Shown piece after piece: positions 46,101-58,609 of a stretch of DNA of 64,000 bases; within the stretch, counting starts at the first letter, position 1; the number at the start of each line of letters is the position of its first letter. Under the pieces are notes generated by a model. That model was not told the origin of the DNA. It worked only from the letters and a program-made list of their open reading frames with translations, and ran no database searches. Source of the DNA: Trichoplax adhaerens (Eukaryota > Placozoa > Uniplacotomia > Trichoplacea > Trichoplacidae); the NCBI RefSeq assembly GCF_000150275.1, contig NW_002060943.1, forward strand, positions 7,944,066 to 8,008,065. Reading direction: 5' to 3'. A program made the position numbers and the translations under genes.

Positions 46101-49100
46101 CGCTTCATGACACACGCACTTCTCGTTCAAGTAAGTTAGAAAGTAGAGAAATATTATAGAAAAAGATTCTTATACTTATTTAACATATGGTTTTCTAAAA
46201 TTTTTAGTTAATCAACACTTCAAAATTGGCGCTGGAGCTCGTTTAAGTTGCCATCTCTTGCTGAGGCTATTAGAGAAACCATCGCATGAGGTCAATAGTT
46301 ACGTAGACTATAATAGCGGAGAACTGGTTTTGAAGTCATGGGATAGAAGCTTACTATCTACTTGGCATCATACCTTAGGTTTGTGGTTAATCGTTTTTGA
46401 GTTCCTTTTTAAGCTAGTATTATGATTGCAATTAGAGCTGTAACATATTATAATTATAATTGATATAATTTCCTAGATTTGAACTACATCTACATTGTTT
46501 TGAAGACTATGGCAGCTATGGTTGATTCTAATAAAGATAATAATAGCAAAGACATATTTAATTTTACGACAAATATGGGAATATTAGATGAACCAGATAC
46601 TACTTGCGCTAATCTTGCGTTAAACGTTCTAAAATCAATTTGTGCTCAGCCTTTAATTCAACAACATGTTCTTTGTAATCTGCGAGACTGTTGTTCTAAG
46701 GAATTTCTATTAGATTCAATGTTGACAAAGCGTCAGGTAAAAACCAAGCTATTGATGACGGTCATATTTCAGATCGATACTTACGAGTAGCTTTTCTTTT
46801 CATTTTATCAGGCCATCTACCTACAATATCTGCTGTGCTGTGCTGACAGTATTACTTTCGACCCTTCTGATATTGATACTGATATTAATAAAGAAGATGT
46901 GCTCAATCTATTAAAGGTATATTTATATATTTATGAATTAGTTATAGGGTATTGATAGTTCCAGTATGATATAAATGGGATGATTTACCAAATTCGTTTA
47001 TAGGATATTAATCAATGGTCACTAAGAACAACTTGGCTTGAGATCGAATTACATATCAAGCTCTGTACGCGCAATGAAGTAAGTCTGCGTCCCTTATAGC
47101 TTAATTAATATCCACGCTATTGTCTAAATTATTTTCTTCGGCTTATTTAACAAGGAGCGGACGCGAATTATAGACAACTTAGCGGAAGCAATTATAAAAG
47201 TATACCAAACTTCCAATATCACTAAGTGCGCTTCTAGATCAGACATGTCGGCCATCTTATCACAAGAAGGAAATATCTCTTTAATTGCTCCTTTCGTAGC
47301 GAAATTATCCAATTTTGCTCAGGGTCATATTCTAAAAGCAGCTGGAGAAGTATTGGAAAGATCAAAATGGTGGTTACCGGACGATGACAAGTAAGAAATC
47401 ATTTTCATTTCGATAGCCTTTATACTTTGTATAAGCGTTGACTAAACATTTTGATTGTGCTTATATAATTTAGTCCCTGTACTTTGAACCAAAAGCCTTT
47501 CCTTTCTCTAATATTAACTTGCTTACGCTGCCAAGATGAACATAAAAGGTGCTTTTTATCTTCCATTCAAAAGCAATTTCAACAATTCTTGCGTTCGCCG
47601 ATTGAGGTATTGAAAGTTAAAAATCTTACAAACTTATACAATTTGTACTCTTTATTTGATAGTATAATAGCAAATTACGCATAGATAATTTTTAGTATTA
47701 ATAGTTAAACGATTGATGCAATTATTTTAGGAAAGAATGCCTGATAATCTTAAACAGAGAGAATTCTTAAACGATGCCATTCATTTGCGCCTTAGTTTGG
47801 TAAGATCTGATTCTATTCTTATCGCTTTTAATTATTTGAGAAGACAGTAAGAATGAAGGGCAACTGGCAAATTTTTTTATAGATCGGAGCTGTATTCGAT
47901 ACTATATTACGTGATCTAACGCTATGCAAAGATTGGATACGCCTAATGTTGCAATTTATAGCCTCCGGAACAATAGATCTATTCAGCGAAGACAAGTAGG
48001 AAAAATATCTTTAAATTCTTTAGTGAAGCTAATTTTCAATTGCTTTTGATACTTCAATCTTTACAAATTTGTCTTTAGACAACTGCTGAGTTCTATCTTG
48101 GATATGCTATCAGTATTAATAAGTACCTTGAACGTATCAGAAAGTGTACCGTCAATGAGTGATGAGGCTAGAAAAGTAAATGCATCGCTGGTTAAGAAAT
48201 TCAGGGTAAGTTTTCTTCTTAGATATCGTATTAAATTTGTTCGTTATAAGGCTGTAATCATAGCATTTACGAGGGAATTGTGTAAATATGCAGAAGGAGT
48301 TGGATGGAATTAATTCCCCTGTGGTGAGGGAATGTAAGAAATTGTTTTCGCTTGAAACTCCGCCAGTTAATGTTATTTCCGTTTCGAGTGAAACTGACGA
48401 TACTTGCTATCAAAATGAGTTGTTTAAGGTAAATAAAGTATAGAACCTTACTTATGATGATAGAATTATCGTTTGCAATTGTTATGCGTAAGAAATTGTT
48501 ATTTATAGAATTACATATTTTTGGTTTAGACGGTCGCAGTGGATCATTCTGTGCATGTAAATAATTGGGACATTCTAGAAAGTACCAAATTCTCTTCTCC
48601 TACTTTATGGTCATACTTTGCTGGTGTTAAAGTTGATAGGAAGCCATTGACGTACGAAAATCAGTTTTTTTCGACTATGCAACATAGTCATATGATAGAA
48701 GAATCTCCAGTCTTTTACTTGCCAACTAAAGAATTAGAAATTAATCCGTTACCCTCTGCTAAACCAACTACAAGTAAAACTGTAAAAAATCGTACCAGTA
48801 ATGCCAAGACAGCTGTACCAAAGGAAATAACGCCTCCTTCATCTGTAATTAAACCAGAGGTAAAAGCAACAAAAGCTGCTCCTGGTAAGCGTCAGCGTAG
48901 GCGTTCTACGATTAAAGAAAAAGAAGAAAAGCGCACTACACCCTCTACTATTACGGTCACGAATACGATTTCGAAGACTACTGCAGCTGATTCTATGCGT
49001 GATAGACAATATCTTGCTATTGGATCATCGTCGGGAACTGCTCGTAGCAATGCCACACAAAATAATGAAGGCTTTCAATCACTAATTTCCAAGCAAGTGA

Positions 49101-49624
49101 AAGTATCTCAACCTGTTTCATCTTATACTATTTCTGATCGATCTCAATCTGAAACTAGAGCCCCTAGAAAGAATTCGGGGACTCAATTAAGAGATTTATT
49201 GGGGGATATGCCAACTGCGATGGTGTATCCTGAAGCTCCAAATGTTGGCCGTTCTCAAATGCAAACAACGATGGTAACTTCTGCGTCTGATTATTCCAGC
49301 TTTCAATCAATGAATAATAATACTATTGCTAATATAAATCAGGGAATAGACAGTAGTTTTAGTGATACATTAAATATAGCAAGTCACTCAGATAACTTAT
49401 CTCAACGATCGCTGCAGCAAGGTATGACATCGTCATTAATGGACAATAATTCGATGGTTGATAATCAGATTTCAACCAATTTTATGAGTACTCGCATGCC
49501 AGTTAATCGTTCTGCCGGCAGGATGTCTCAGAATTTAATTAACTCTAATAGCCAGCAATCACGATCTAATGACGTTTTACGTCGACTTAATAAGTTTAAT
49601 GGTCATCAATCTCATTATCGTTAG
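40166..49624 (+). CDS. MED12: Mediator complex subunit 12
   Basis: MED12 belongs to the CDK8 kinase module of Mediator, where its N-terminus activates CDK8/cyclin C. The first exon reads [20 protein letters not shown] then [11 protein letters not shown], the hallmark MED12 opening. Later exons give [26 protein letters not shown], the LCEWAV domain ([20 protein letters not shown] and [15 protein letters not shown]), [20 protein letters not shown], an acidic and Gln-rich linker (44149-44460), [42 protein letters not shown] and [19 protein letters not shown]. The long last exon (from about 48533) has [20 protein letters not shown] followed by a Ser/Thr/Asn/Gln-rich tail ending QSHYR and TAG at 49622-49624. 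Two ATGs are adjacent (40166 and 40169); the second has the better context. The human-type PQL/OPA end with long polyglutamine is replaced by a shorter, Asn/Ser-rich tail. Confidence 0.95.
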
Positions 49625-50372
49625 TTATGGAATATGTAACATGTTGCTATCGATGCAATATGTAAGACTTTTGTTCGAAGTGGTTATTTATTTATTTATT
49701 AATTATGCTGTCCTTGTATCATTTTCCTTGAAATATAACTACATTTTTTCTACCTACAGTCTTGAACATATTTCCGTTTATAGGATAAATCGTTACTAAC
49801 ATTTTATTCTTTTTACATTATCGAATATCATAGATTTAGATATTATACCTAGCTTTTTAGGAAGTTAAAATATACTTAAAAACTAATGTAAATAATTAGA
49901 CTCCTCCGATTGAATAAATATTTCTATCAATGAATACTCTGTATATCACGATACATTATTAGAGAGCTAACTTCACGTACTTGGAGATATGTCCTTCATT
50001 AAGGAAATAGATCTATAGTTTAAAAGTAACGTATAGTAGCTACTGAATATAGATAAATATATATACGATTGAGTCGTCGCTTGTACTATTAATATCTTTT
50101 ACAATGACTCGTAGTTTCAAAAGATTTCAATTCTTTTATGACATATTCATATATCATATTTAGACTTTGCTACAATATCGTGTAATAATTGGGTTTTTTG
50201 TAATGATTTGTTATGTATGTTAAGCAAGCTTATCGTATTGGGAAGGAATTATGAAATCAAGATGATATATAAATAGATTTATATAGATATAACGATTTTA
50301 AGATTTGCTGCGTGATTATGTTAAGTACTGTGAAAGACATCAATTAATATTCTTTATCTTCTCTACATCAAT
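49625..50372. other. Convergent spacer between MED12 and the chordin-like gene
   Basis: This stretch lies between two stop codons on opposite strands. It should hold the MED12 3' UTR, with an AATAAA at about 49913 as a possible poly(A) signal, and the 3' UTR of the chordin-like gene. The open frame running past the MED12 stop (49569-49799) is out of frame with MED12 and has no family likeness. Confidence 0.6.
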
Positions 50373-53300
50373 TTAGTACTTTTTTGTAATCATTAATGTA
50401 GTTAATAATCTTTCCATGGTGTGACTGCAGTAACAAGGACAACTGATAATTTTCATTTGATTTTCAAGTTTTTCCATTTCAGTCACTTTATCTGTTGATA
50501 AATCATTAAAAATGAATAAACTATAAGAAACATTTTGCGAGTCATTATCTATTAGTAATAAGTCTATGAAGAGAGGAGTAGTACTGAAATTATTCTATCT
50601 TTTAACCTTTTTTGTACAAAAGACTTATAGTAAAGAAAGACCGCATAATTTACGGTATTAACTTAAATAGGAATATTATATTAATTGAAGAAAGACAAAG
50701 ATGATTGTGGGAATGATTAGCTTACCTTTTGTAGTTATACCAAGGTATTTAAATTGGCCTGTTAAATCTAACAAGTTGCCGTATTGGAAATCATCTAAAG
50801 TTAACAGTTTTAAGTTGAATTTCCTGAAGCTTGCGTTTCCTTTCCATGAATGAATTTCAAATATTTCTGTTTGAGTATTTTGGATAGCTAATTGAACTTT
50901 ACAGTTGTATTGGGATGGAAAAGAAATATATCTGTAGACGCGATAAATGACCGCTGATGGTGGTGTTTTAGTGGATATAGGTGTAGTTGAAACAGTGGTA
51001 GTCGTAGACTGAGGGTCTTTAATTTCTATTGATAATATTATATTGAGCCAAAAAGAATTAAATATTCTATAGTGATTTGCTCTATTCATTCATCAACTTA
51101 ATGTTTACTTGGTCAAATAGAAATCAGTCAAATTATAGCGAAGTGGGAAAACGTTAAATTAATATATTTTTACCAGAGCAAATCTTGCAGCAATGACCAT
51201 CTATTATTTTCGGGTTATCACATGGATATATTGTAGGGCAAATTACAGGATTACACGTCACTTTACCATTCTAACCGTGAGATAATTTTCACCATTATTA
51301 CTAATTTATAGGCCGATAAAGAAAAGAGCATTTTTTTAATCGATACTATACGAACTTGGCAGTGGCAGTCTATACAGTTCATTGGACCAAGAGGAGGTAG
51401 AACTGGATGCCAGGTTTGTCCATGTCTCTTCGTTAGACCATCAAATTTACAACCTGAAGATAGCAAGAATAATCAAACTGCGTTATGGATAATAAAATTA
51501 ATAAGTTAAAATATAATTACAAGATATGATATTAATATTATGGAACACTACTAGTATACAATTAAACAATAATGATGTATCATATCTAGTTCTAACTCTT
51601 TTTCGGTTTATCTGTAGTTGCCATTTGCAAACTCGGTTTTGCAGTTTGAAACAAATTTGAGGTTTCATTGCTAGGTACTATAGTTGAATTTGGAGATTCT
51701 AGAGAGAACAAAAGGATTCAAGAATTACTCTTTTCTTGCAATAAAGTACTACGATAGTCAATAAAGTAATTTATTTTATTCATTTGTCTAAAAATACGCA
51801 GTATATATCTTATCAAAAATGAACTGATTAAGAAATGGAAACAAAATTACCTTCATACGTTGTGACAGAGCTTTTATCGCAAACTGAACAGCAACCACCT
51901 GATGAAAATGATGACTGACTATTGCAGTTGAGCTCTGAGCACCGAATTTTTCGACAATTAACTTCACCTTTCTGAAAGGCAATACGGTACCGTTAGCCTT
52001 AAACTCTTTTATGAAATTAAAGCCTTCTATACACTTATACTATCATAAATGTATACTATTTTAGAAGAATATTACTTAATGTACTTATGTGGCTAAAATT
52101 GTTTACTGACGTTGCAAACACATTCATAACATGGGGAATATCCAAATGGCTGGAAATATGGATGCCAAGGCGAGTTTTTAATATAACTGTTGCCCATATT
52201 AGCACATGGACTCATTTCTGTCTCTAAAAGCATAAAAAATGTAATTTAAAGATGTTGTAGGAACAGATACTTATACCAACATTCTATCTATTTCGACGGC
52301 AATTGTAAATTGGGTTGGTATGAATCGATCTTTAGACTATAACATTTTTATCGATTATGTTAAATGTGATCAGCAAGATTTTCTCTTACTAAAACTTTCA
52401 TCTTTACACACTGGACAGCAGGTATTATTATTTTGAATTTGATTTTTGCACTTTAAAATTGGGCATTTTCGAGGAGAACAAAAAACTCCACCACTCTAAT
52501 TGATATCAAAATACAAATATTTACCAAATTCGCTCTATACTATTTCACTATATCCTTACTCTATGTTATAACTGTGAGTAAGACAAAAACAATATCGTAA
52601 ATAGGAGCAAGAATACATCTAACATATTCAAATGATTCAGTAGATTTAATAATTTACTTGGATAATTATAGTAATTATTCTTATATCTCGAAAATCTATA
52701 ATGGAAATTACGATAGTGCAGGACATTTAGGGTAGATTTTGTGATATATAACATAGAGATACTGTAGTAATAGAGCAGTGCATATTGATTTACTAATCAT
52801 AAGGTTAGTTACTATTACATCTTCAAAATAGAAATATTACTGAAATCATGACAGAGCAATATGTATATACGATTTGCTATTATATTTTGAAGATACTTGC
52901 ATTATAAAAATCACGATATAGTAATGTATATATAAATTTAATAATTTGTTGCGGGGCTTATTGCTATATTTTGAAGATATTACTGTATAAGAATTAATAT
53001 AGAGAATTTTACGCTAATTACCAACAAATGCAAAATATTTATTGAATTCACCCCATTACATTTTATTGTAATGTATATCATAATTTTGATCGGAAGTGAA
53101 ACGGTTATGTAAATAACCCATAAATAAAACTATGTCTATGATACCCATATGTGTAATCTAGTAAGATTAATAATTTACTAGGGGTAGTTATTACTCTATT
53201 TTAAGAATATTATAAGAATTGTAATATTTCCAATAGATTAAATGACTTACTAGATAATTTTATCTTGAAAATATTTAAACTACAGAAACTATGATTAATA

Positions 53301-56300
53301 TTGCGTAAGATATGAATGATCATCGCTGTAAATTAGTTCTCTATCGATGGATATATTAAGAATCTTGATAATTTTGGGGTTGAATGATTTACTAGAAAAG
53401 CTATTAATGTATATTTGAATATAGGAGTAGTATGATAGATTAGCGCTCATGAATTTAAAAATTTATCAAGACAGTTGTATCCATTTATTTTGGTAGATTG
53501 ACTGATAATACAAAATAGCGACTGATGCTATTTAATAATACTGATGAAATTCTAACAGTTTAATCGATTTAATAATTAATTGGGATAGGAACTACTCCAT
53601 TTATTTTTTATTGGAAAATAAGCATTAAAAAATCATAATGGGGTTCATTAATGGTGGTTCCATTAATTAATTATAGTTGCTAATCCTCATACGTATATAT
53701 GATACAAACTGAATACGACGATATCAATTGCTAATCTAGTCAATAGCAAAATTTATCAGTAAGAAAGCCAAATTACCACTTAGGAAACCTATAAATGAAT
53801 CTCTCCATTATCGAATTGCCTGCGATATTGATATAAAGAACTGAAACTCAGGAACTAAATTGTGACAACTTTAAATACTTACGATGCAATTGCATTCGAT
53901 ACACTGACGATCACGAGTAGCTGTAGGCAATTTTCTTTTATCTGTAGAAAGCCAACATTGTCCACTGTTATAATCTTTGCCTAAGAAATGGCAAGTGGGT
54001 TGTTGGTAGCTGGCAGGTGGAGATGATGTAGCAGCCATGACCTCTGGGTCATCTATGAAATGCGTATAGAATTTACATTAATCATTGCATAATTTTATTT
54101 TACAATTATCATACGTTGTGCATATATCATTGCTGCAGCAGATCCTATAATGTATTCTTACATAATTTAGCCGAGAGCAAAAGAGATTTGTCGTAGAAAA
54201 AATTATATAAAATCATTCGCCAATATTGTAGAGTATTTTTTTAACGTTATTGTTCTGTTAAGTTCGAGTATATTAAAAATTGATGATAAGATTTATTACA
54301 GGATTGTGGCAAAGTAATTAAATAAGCATGTTTTAGATACCTTTATAAATTGGCCATCATCTACTCGTATAACAAATAGTAGAATATTTTTATTCCAAAA
54401 TCGAATATATCAAGGTATAGAATTATTATATAGAATGTATTGTTAGTGTTATTAAGGAAATATTTGTTTTATGCTTAATTCAAGCAAGGAGGAAATTAAT
54501 ATTAAAAAATCGGTCTCGATGTTTAGGAAGAAAGCTGCAATGGAGTAATTTTAGCCGACACGATCTGAATACATTAAAGCGAGATCCCATGTTAGGGCTT
54601 TACGTCGATAAAGTATTACTATAGTCGGATATTTATTACAAGACATAGTTGGTATGATCATAGTTTTAATTTAAAAAGGGGAAAGCCAAGGAATGAAGTT
54701 ACCACGCAGAATAGCCAACTCATGACCAAGGCTCGTGATTTAAGTGTTATGAGTCTCTTTTAGGGTTCTATATTGACCGAATATTACTACTAGTAGTAAA
54801 ATACTTTATAGCCGATTAAAATTTCTTACTAATAAATTACATCCAGTACATTTTTTACTCCCATGTAGTGCAATATTAGGATCGTTCTAAAAGGGAAAAA
54901 ATGATGAATTGACTGCAGGAATTAATGATAGGTGCCATGAAAAATGATCAACTGCTCTATAAAGGCTGTAGCTATAGCAATGCCTGTTTAACGATTGTAG
55001 AATGACTATGCTAGCAGTAAGAGGCTTTCATTAAAGATTTTTCAATTTTTCAAGGAACTCATACAATTCTTAAATCCAATAAAGAGTAACGTTAGTAATA
55101 TTCAATCATCTCAACTGCTTAAATGAAGAGTTTACTATCAAAATTATCGACGACAGTGATTCAAGAATTAGCATCTGCGAAGATTACAGTTTTGATGAGA
55201 ATAGAATCCCAATCAACTGATATAAGTTTGTTCTCTATGACGTAAATAAATCGACCATAGACTACTACAGTAGTAGAGTATTTTAATTTCAATTTTAGTT
55301 TGTCTAGGCTATTTTTAACTTTTGTAGACAATAATATTGAAATTATTTATGAATTTGATAACTAAAGTGAGAGGAAATAAAAATCAAATTCATTAAGAGA
55401 AATCACAATAATTGCCGCACTAGGCTACAGCAAAGAAGTAGAAAAGATTTAAACAAACACCAACATATCCATCTTCCGCTGGCTAAACAAAATGGGTGAC
55501 CTTTTTGATGTATTTATATTTAATCCTGCTAGTCTATCTATCTTGGCATAGGCAGTAGATTTTCAACATTCATAATGAAATCACTGTATTACTTATGGCA
55601 AAGTGGTGCAAATAAAAGGACACTGGTGATAGTCGTTGATATGGAAGTTAGCATATTCAATTACCGACAATATCTATTATTAGATTGTATCATTATTGAC
55701 TTTATGGCTTCGCCTTTATTCTTAACTTAATACCCATAACGTAATTATTTGAGTTGATATTTTATTCTACTATTTTATCTGCCATAAAATTATCAAGACA
55801 GGACAGCTAAAGTATTCCTTCCGTATGGTATTAAGGAGAATTTATGCTCAATTCTTTCCCATATTACGCCTAATGAAGAATCTTGTTGTAGCTATTTCTC
55901 TGCTCTCCTCTTCCATTTTATGGTTGTACATATCAAAATAATGTTGATTTTCACCGTCTCGACACTACGAACTGGTTGACAACTCAATATGAATTAGCAA
56001 TTAGAAGTTAGCAATTAGATCAGAAAGCTGTGTGAAAAGGGTAAATTAAGAAATAAGATTCTTAGAATTCAATCGTGTAAGACTCTATAGAGAAGCTGAA
56101 GGAATGGGCAAAGAGATTAGAAAGAAGAAAATCAATATAAAGGCAGCCTATAATAACTTTTTGTCAAACGGTGCTAGGATAGATTTATCATACATGAGAT
56201 GGAAGTGAATAGAGTATAAACTATTAACGTGATCATAATAAAGAGTAAGTTACGATCAATCAATGAGCATATTCGTTTGACTGAGAATAAATGTGGACAT

Positions 56301-57399
56301 AGGATCAAATGAATCCTTTTCCCCTTTTTCTCTTTCTATGTATCTTAACTTCAATGACAGGAAGGTGAATAAAAGTGAATCGAAGAAACTATCCAGTTCA
56401 TTTAAACACTTAGTCTAATGTAACAACATACATACCTGGACATTGTGGGCAGCAACGGCCTGGTAAGACTGAAGGATTTTGGCATGTTGGCTTTTCGCAT
56501 TTGTTTTTCAGATCGACACATTCCACTGCTCCATTCTATAGGCATATGAAAGAGATTATAATTAAATCATCTTAAGCTCCCATGAATCTCTCTATTCATA
56601 GAGAAATAGCTTATCCAATGGATTAACTAGGGGTGAAAAGGGCATTCTTATTGGATCAGTGATCTAACACGAATGGCCATGATAAAAATATTATTCAATT
56701 CCTATGAATTTTTTTCTATCATTGTCGAGGACGATTATATCTATCTTTAACTTCAGCAAAGAATAAATTGAAAAGACGAAATAAGTTAATGAAGTTATTT
56801 CAGTGTTAGAAGCAGTAACCATTTGACTACTAAGATTGTCTCCATTCGCTCTTCCATGAACCACTAGAAGAAAACCTATTCTTCTAGTGGTCCATGGCTC
56901 TTTTCAATGGCTTGATTTAGGTGATATATGCATATAATTTATTCACAGCAGGGATCAACATGATTTCTGATGAATTTGTGACCCAAAATCAACATGTTAT
57001 TGTACATTGATTAGCTGCTAGAGGTATAAATCATTTACAGTAGATATTAATTTTTAGGTTCAATGTCGCTTTGGTTTATGGCTTAAAACCGATATCTACA
57101 CATGTAGCGAATTTTTCGACATTATAATGGAGACATTTTTTAAAAAACTATTTCGAAGTGCAATTTTACAATAGTGCTATCGATAGGAGATTGTATTGAT
57201 AATCATCTGAAAAGTAATACTTCGTGGAATGATTAAAATTAACTCTGTAATTTGCTTTTAGCTCTATTTGTGTACTTCTAAATATCCTACCGATTTGCAT
57301 GTACAAAGAATACAGTATGAAATTCCATAAGGTTGGAGGTTAGGATGCCATTGTTGACCGCAGTGATAGCGATCTTTGCCAAATTGGCAGCCACAAGAT
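50373..57399 (-). CDS. CHRDL: Chordin-like protein with four VWC (CR) repeats (5' end unresolved)
   Basis: This is a secreted BMP-binding protein of the chordin-like class. Each VWC repeat is split over two exons. Repeat 1 is CGCQFGKDRYHCGQQWHPNL with PTCQNPSVLPGRCCPQCP; repeat 2 is CHFLGKDYNSGQCW with GVFCSPRKCPILKC; repeat 3 is NSPWHPYFQPFGYSPCYEC with CRKIRCSELNC; repeat 4 is KRHGQTWHPVLPPLGPMNC with VTCNPVICPTIYPC. A Ser/Thr linker (DPQSTTTTVSTTPISTKTPP) leads to the C-terminal domain (AVIYRVYRYISFPS, IFEIHSWKG, TLDDFQYGNLLDLTGQFKYL) that resembles the end of CHRDL1/2. Chordin itself has CHRD domains between its repeats instead. The last exon ends TTLMITKKY with TAA at 50373-50375. Human CHRDLs have three repeats, so four is unusual. 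The signal-peptide exon lies upstream. Introns are long for this window. Confidence 0.85.
52641..53620. repeat. Degenerate repeated motif in chordin-like introns
   Basis: A motif of the form GATTTAATAATTTACTNGG followed by a TATTACTCTATTTT-like block occurs in diverged copies near 52641, 52935, 53165, 53236, 53382 and 53566. Two copies of TATATTTTGAAGATA at 52881 and 52965 are 84 bp apart. Spacing is irregular, unlike the other arrays in the window. Confidence 0.5.
56854..56897. repeat. 19-bp inverted repeat with 6-nt loop
   Basis: The left arm CCATGAACCACTAGAAGAA (56854-56872) pairs with the right arm TTCTTCTAGTGGTCCATGG (56879-56897), with one mismatch and six bases between. It lies in the intron between the two halves of VWC repeat 1. 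It would form a stable hairpin in RNA or a cruciform in DNA. Confidence 0.9.
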
Positions 57400-57883
57400 C
57401 TATAAGCTGAATGAGTAAAAATAGAATAGCAAATCGCAATTAGATATCAACTTGGGATAAGTAGCCAATAAATACAGCCATAGCAATAGACTAAGGTAAA
57501 AATAATAAAATGTGGGTATACTTTAATCCTACAAAATCAATTTATTTTTGATTGTGGTGCTTAATTAAAGATTAAAAATAAATCGGAATGGGTTTAAAGG
57601 ATACGAAAGGAGTAAAATTGGAATAGTAGAATAAAATCTAATATGAAAATCCATTCTTTACTCCCTAGGTGTTGAAAAATGGATACGAGATACTATCTTT
57701 GATCGTCATGGCGCAAGTTGAGAGAATTTTTTATAGTTATTATAGGCGTGAAAGACTATTAAATCATAGTAGTCACCAATTAACTCTATCAAATGCCAAT
57801 ATTGACCATAATGAAGTTTTTCTAGAACGGATAAACGTTTTTAAATAATATAAAGTAATCCGAGATGAATTTGATATAGGTTA

Positions 57884-57900
57884 GACTGTACGGTACAGTC
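57884..57900. repeat. GTAC palindrome (8-bp arms)
   Basis: GACTGTAC and GTACAGTC flank a single G. The words are the same as those in the cluster at 31370-31595, which suggests one recurring sequence family in this genome. Confidence 0.8.
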
Positions 57901-58044
57901 ATATGTTATCCACATACTGTATAGGCCAAAAATTAATTTTCAAAGAAGTATTTTTCACTAGGTATATGGTATCTAACTATATACTAACGAATAGAAAACT
58001 TCTTATTGGACTATTATGACAGTACGGAATGAAATTTCTACACT

Positions 58045-58480
58045 AAGGACTTTTACAAGACAGATATCAAACAGATATAACTTGTCCTAGGCATTGAAGA
58101 TCTCATAAACTACAATTCTTTATTTAAACCTTTACTACGCATTTCTATAGCATTAGCTTTATATAAAAAGTGAGGCACTATGGACTTTTTAAGATAGAAA
58201 GTGCACTGTATTGCCCAAATATTAAGTAGATAAAACTTATCTTAAGCATTAAAATCCTCATAAACTACATTTCTTTTTTAAACGTTCACTACGCATATCT
58301 ACAGCATTAGCCCTATATCAAAGAGAGGCATATGACTTTTTCAAGACAGAAAGTGCTTTACATTGCCTAAATATTAAATAGATATAATTTATCTCACGCA
58401 TTAAAATCTTTATAAAGCTAGAATTCTTTTTAAACGTTTACTACGCATATCTATAACATTAGCCCGGTATGAAAGTTAAG
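58045..58480. repeat. About 153-bp tandem repeat, three copies
   Basis: The word CTACGC recurs at 58135, 58289 and 58441 (spacings 154 and 152). Around it each unit carries a GGACTTTTTAAGA-like block, a GCATTAAAATC block, CATAAACTACA..TTCTTT, a TTTAAACGTT block and CTATAGCATTAGC. The units are clearly related but have diverged by substitutions and small indels. The array lies just upstream of VWC repeat 1, in a probable 5' intron of the chordin-like gene. Confidence 0.88.
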
Positions 58481-58547
58481 CATATAAATAAGATATACCC
58501 GTAGTAAAGTCAGATACTTATACAGTTATGTACGCGTAGGTACTAAC

Positions 58548-58600
58548 CTGATGCCGAAGAGATAGACAGCCAATAAAACAGTATGATGTAGTGATAGTAG
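58548..58600 (-). CDS. Candidate upstream exon of the chordin-like gene (hydrophobic, signal-like)
   Basis: On the minus strand a TCTAG acceptor (58601-58603) is followed by 53 bases that end in CATCAG|GTTAGT. In the phase needed to join the first VWC exon it reads LLSLHHTVLLAVYLFGI, a hydrophobic core typical of a signal peptide. It has no ATG, so a further start exon would be needed. The phase fit (2) to the exon ending at 57399 supports it, but chance is possible. Confidence 0.35.
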
Positions 58601-58609
58601 CTAGATTTT

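Noticed and set aside
50373-57399. Chordin itself instead of a chordin-like gene
   Set aside because: No CHRD domain exon was found between the VWC repeats, and the C-terminal domain fits CHRDL1/2.
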